DNA of 5,254 nucleotides from CAVSBT01 sp964609465 (GTDB lineage Bacteria; Chloroflexota; Dehalococcoidia; DSTF01; JALHUB01), in assembly GCA_964609465.1 (NCBI GenBank), contig CAZSSQ010000167.1, positions 1-5,254 on the forward strand. The letters run 5' to 3'. Positions 5,232-5,254 of this stretch are shown here, piece after piece. The number at the start of each line of letters is the position of its first letter. The first letter of the stretch is position 1. The notes under the pieces are model-generated. The model did no database searches and had not been told where the DNA came from. It saw only the letters and a list, made by a program, of their open reading frames with translations. Both the position numbers and the translations under genes were made by a program.

Positions 5232-5254
5232 GGGCCCGGCCAATGGCCGGGCCC
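5232..5254 (+). terminator. Perfect GC palindrome, probable terminator stem cut by window end
   Basis: GGGCCCGGCC (5232-5241) and GGCCGGGCCC (5245-5254) form a perfect 10 bp stem with a three-base AAT loop. It lies 55 bp after the last stop codon. This is the shape of a strong intrinsic terminator stem, but the window ends at its last base, so a T tract cannot be checked. The hairpin could serve either strand. Confidence 0.5.

Overview
The window is GC-rich bacterial DNA with compact two-component signalling genes and frequent TTG or GTG starts. These traits, plus a membrane-anchored multi-GAF kinase, suggest a Chloroflexota-like organism, with an actinobacterium as the main alternative. No ribosomal RNA or other phylogenetic marker is present, so this assignment is inference.

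Layout. Positions 1-299 hold no convincing gene. They carry two copies of a ~75 bp structured repeat offset by 210 bp, and the outer copy looks like a minus-strand intrinsic terminator. On the minus strand follow a universal stress protein (836-300) and, upstream of it, a stand-alone receiver-domain protein (best start 1323, end 862). The two are 25 bp apart and form a likely operon. A 207 bp divergent region (1324-1530) contains a TATAAT box, a DosR-box-like inverted repeat and a split direct repeat. On the plus strand come a 783-residue sensor histidine kinase (1531-3882) and, overlapping it by 11 bp, a NarL/LuxR-type response regulator (3872-4546). After a ~240 bp gap there is a single-domain receiver (4787-5176), then two hairpins, the last a perfect palindrome ending at the window edge.

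How they may work together. The kinase and regulator resemble the mycobacterial DosS/DosT-DosR (DevS-DevR) hypoxia and redox system. The second of three GAF domains keeps, at the same spacing, the His and Tyr that in DosS are the haem proximal ligand (His149) and the distal-pocket tyrosine (Tyr171). The regulator keeps the DosR recognition-helix residues. A divergent universal stress protein fits this picture, because Usp genes are prominent DosR targets in mycobacteria. The working model is a membrane-tethered, possibly haem-based gas or redox sensor that phosphorylates a DosR-like activator. Two stand-alone receivers flank it as possible extra phosphoryl acceptors. Haem binding, the operator and the cross-talk are inferences from motifs recalled from the family, not demonstrated.
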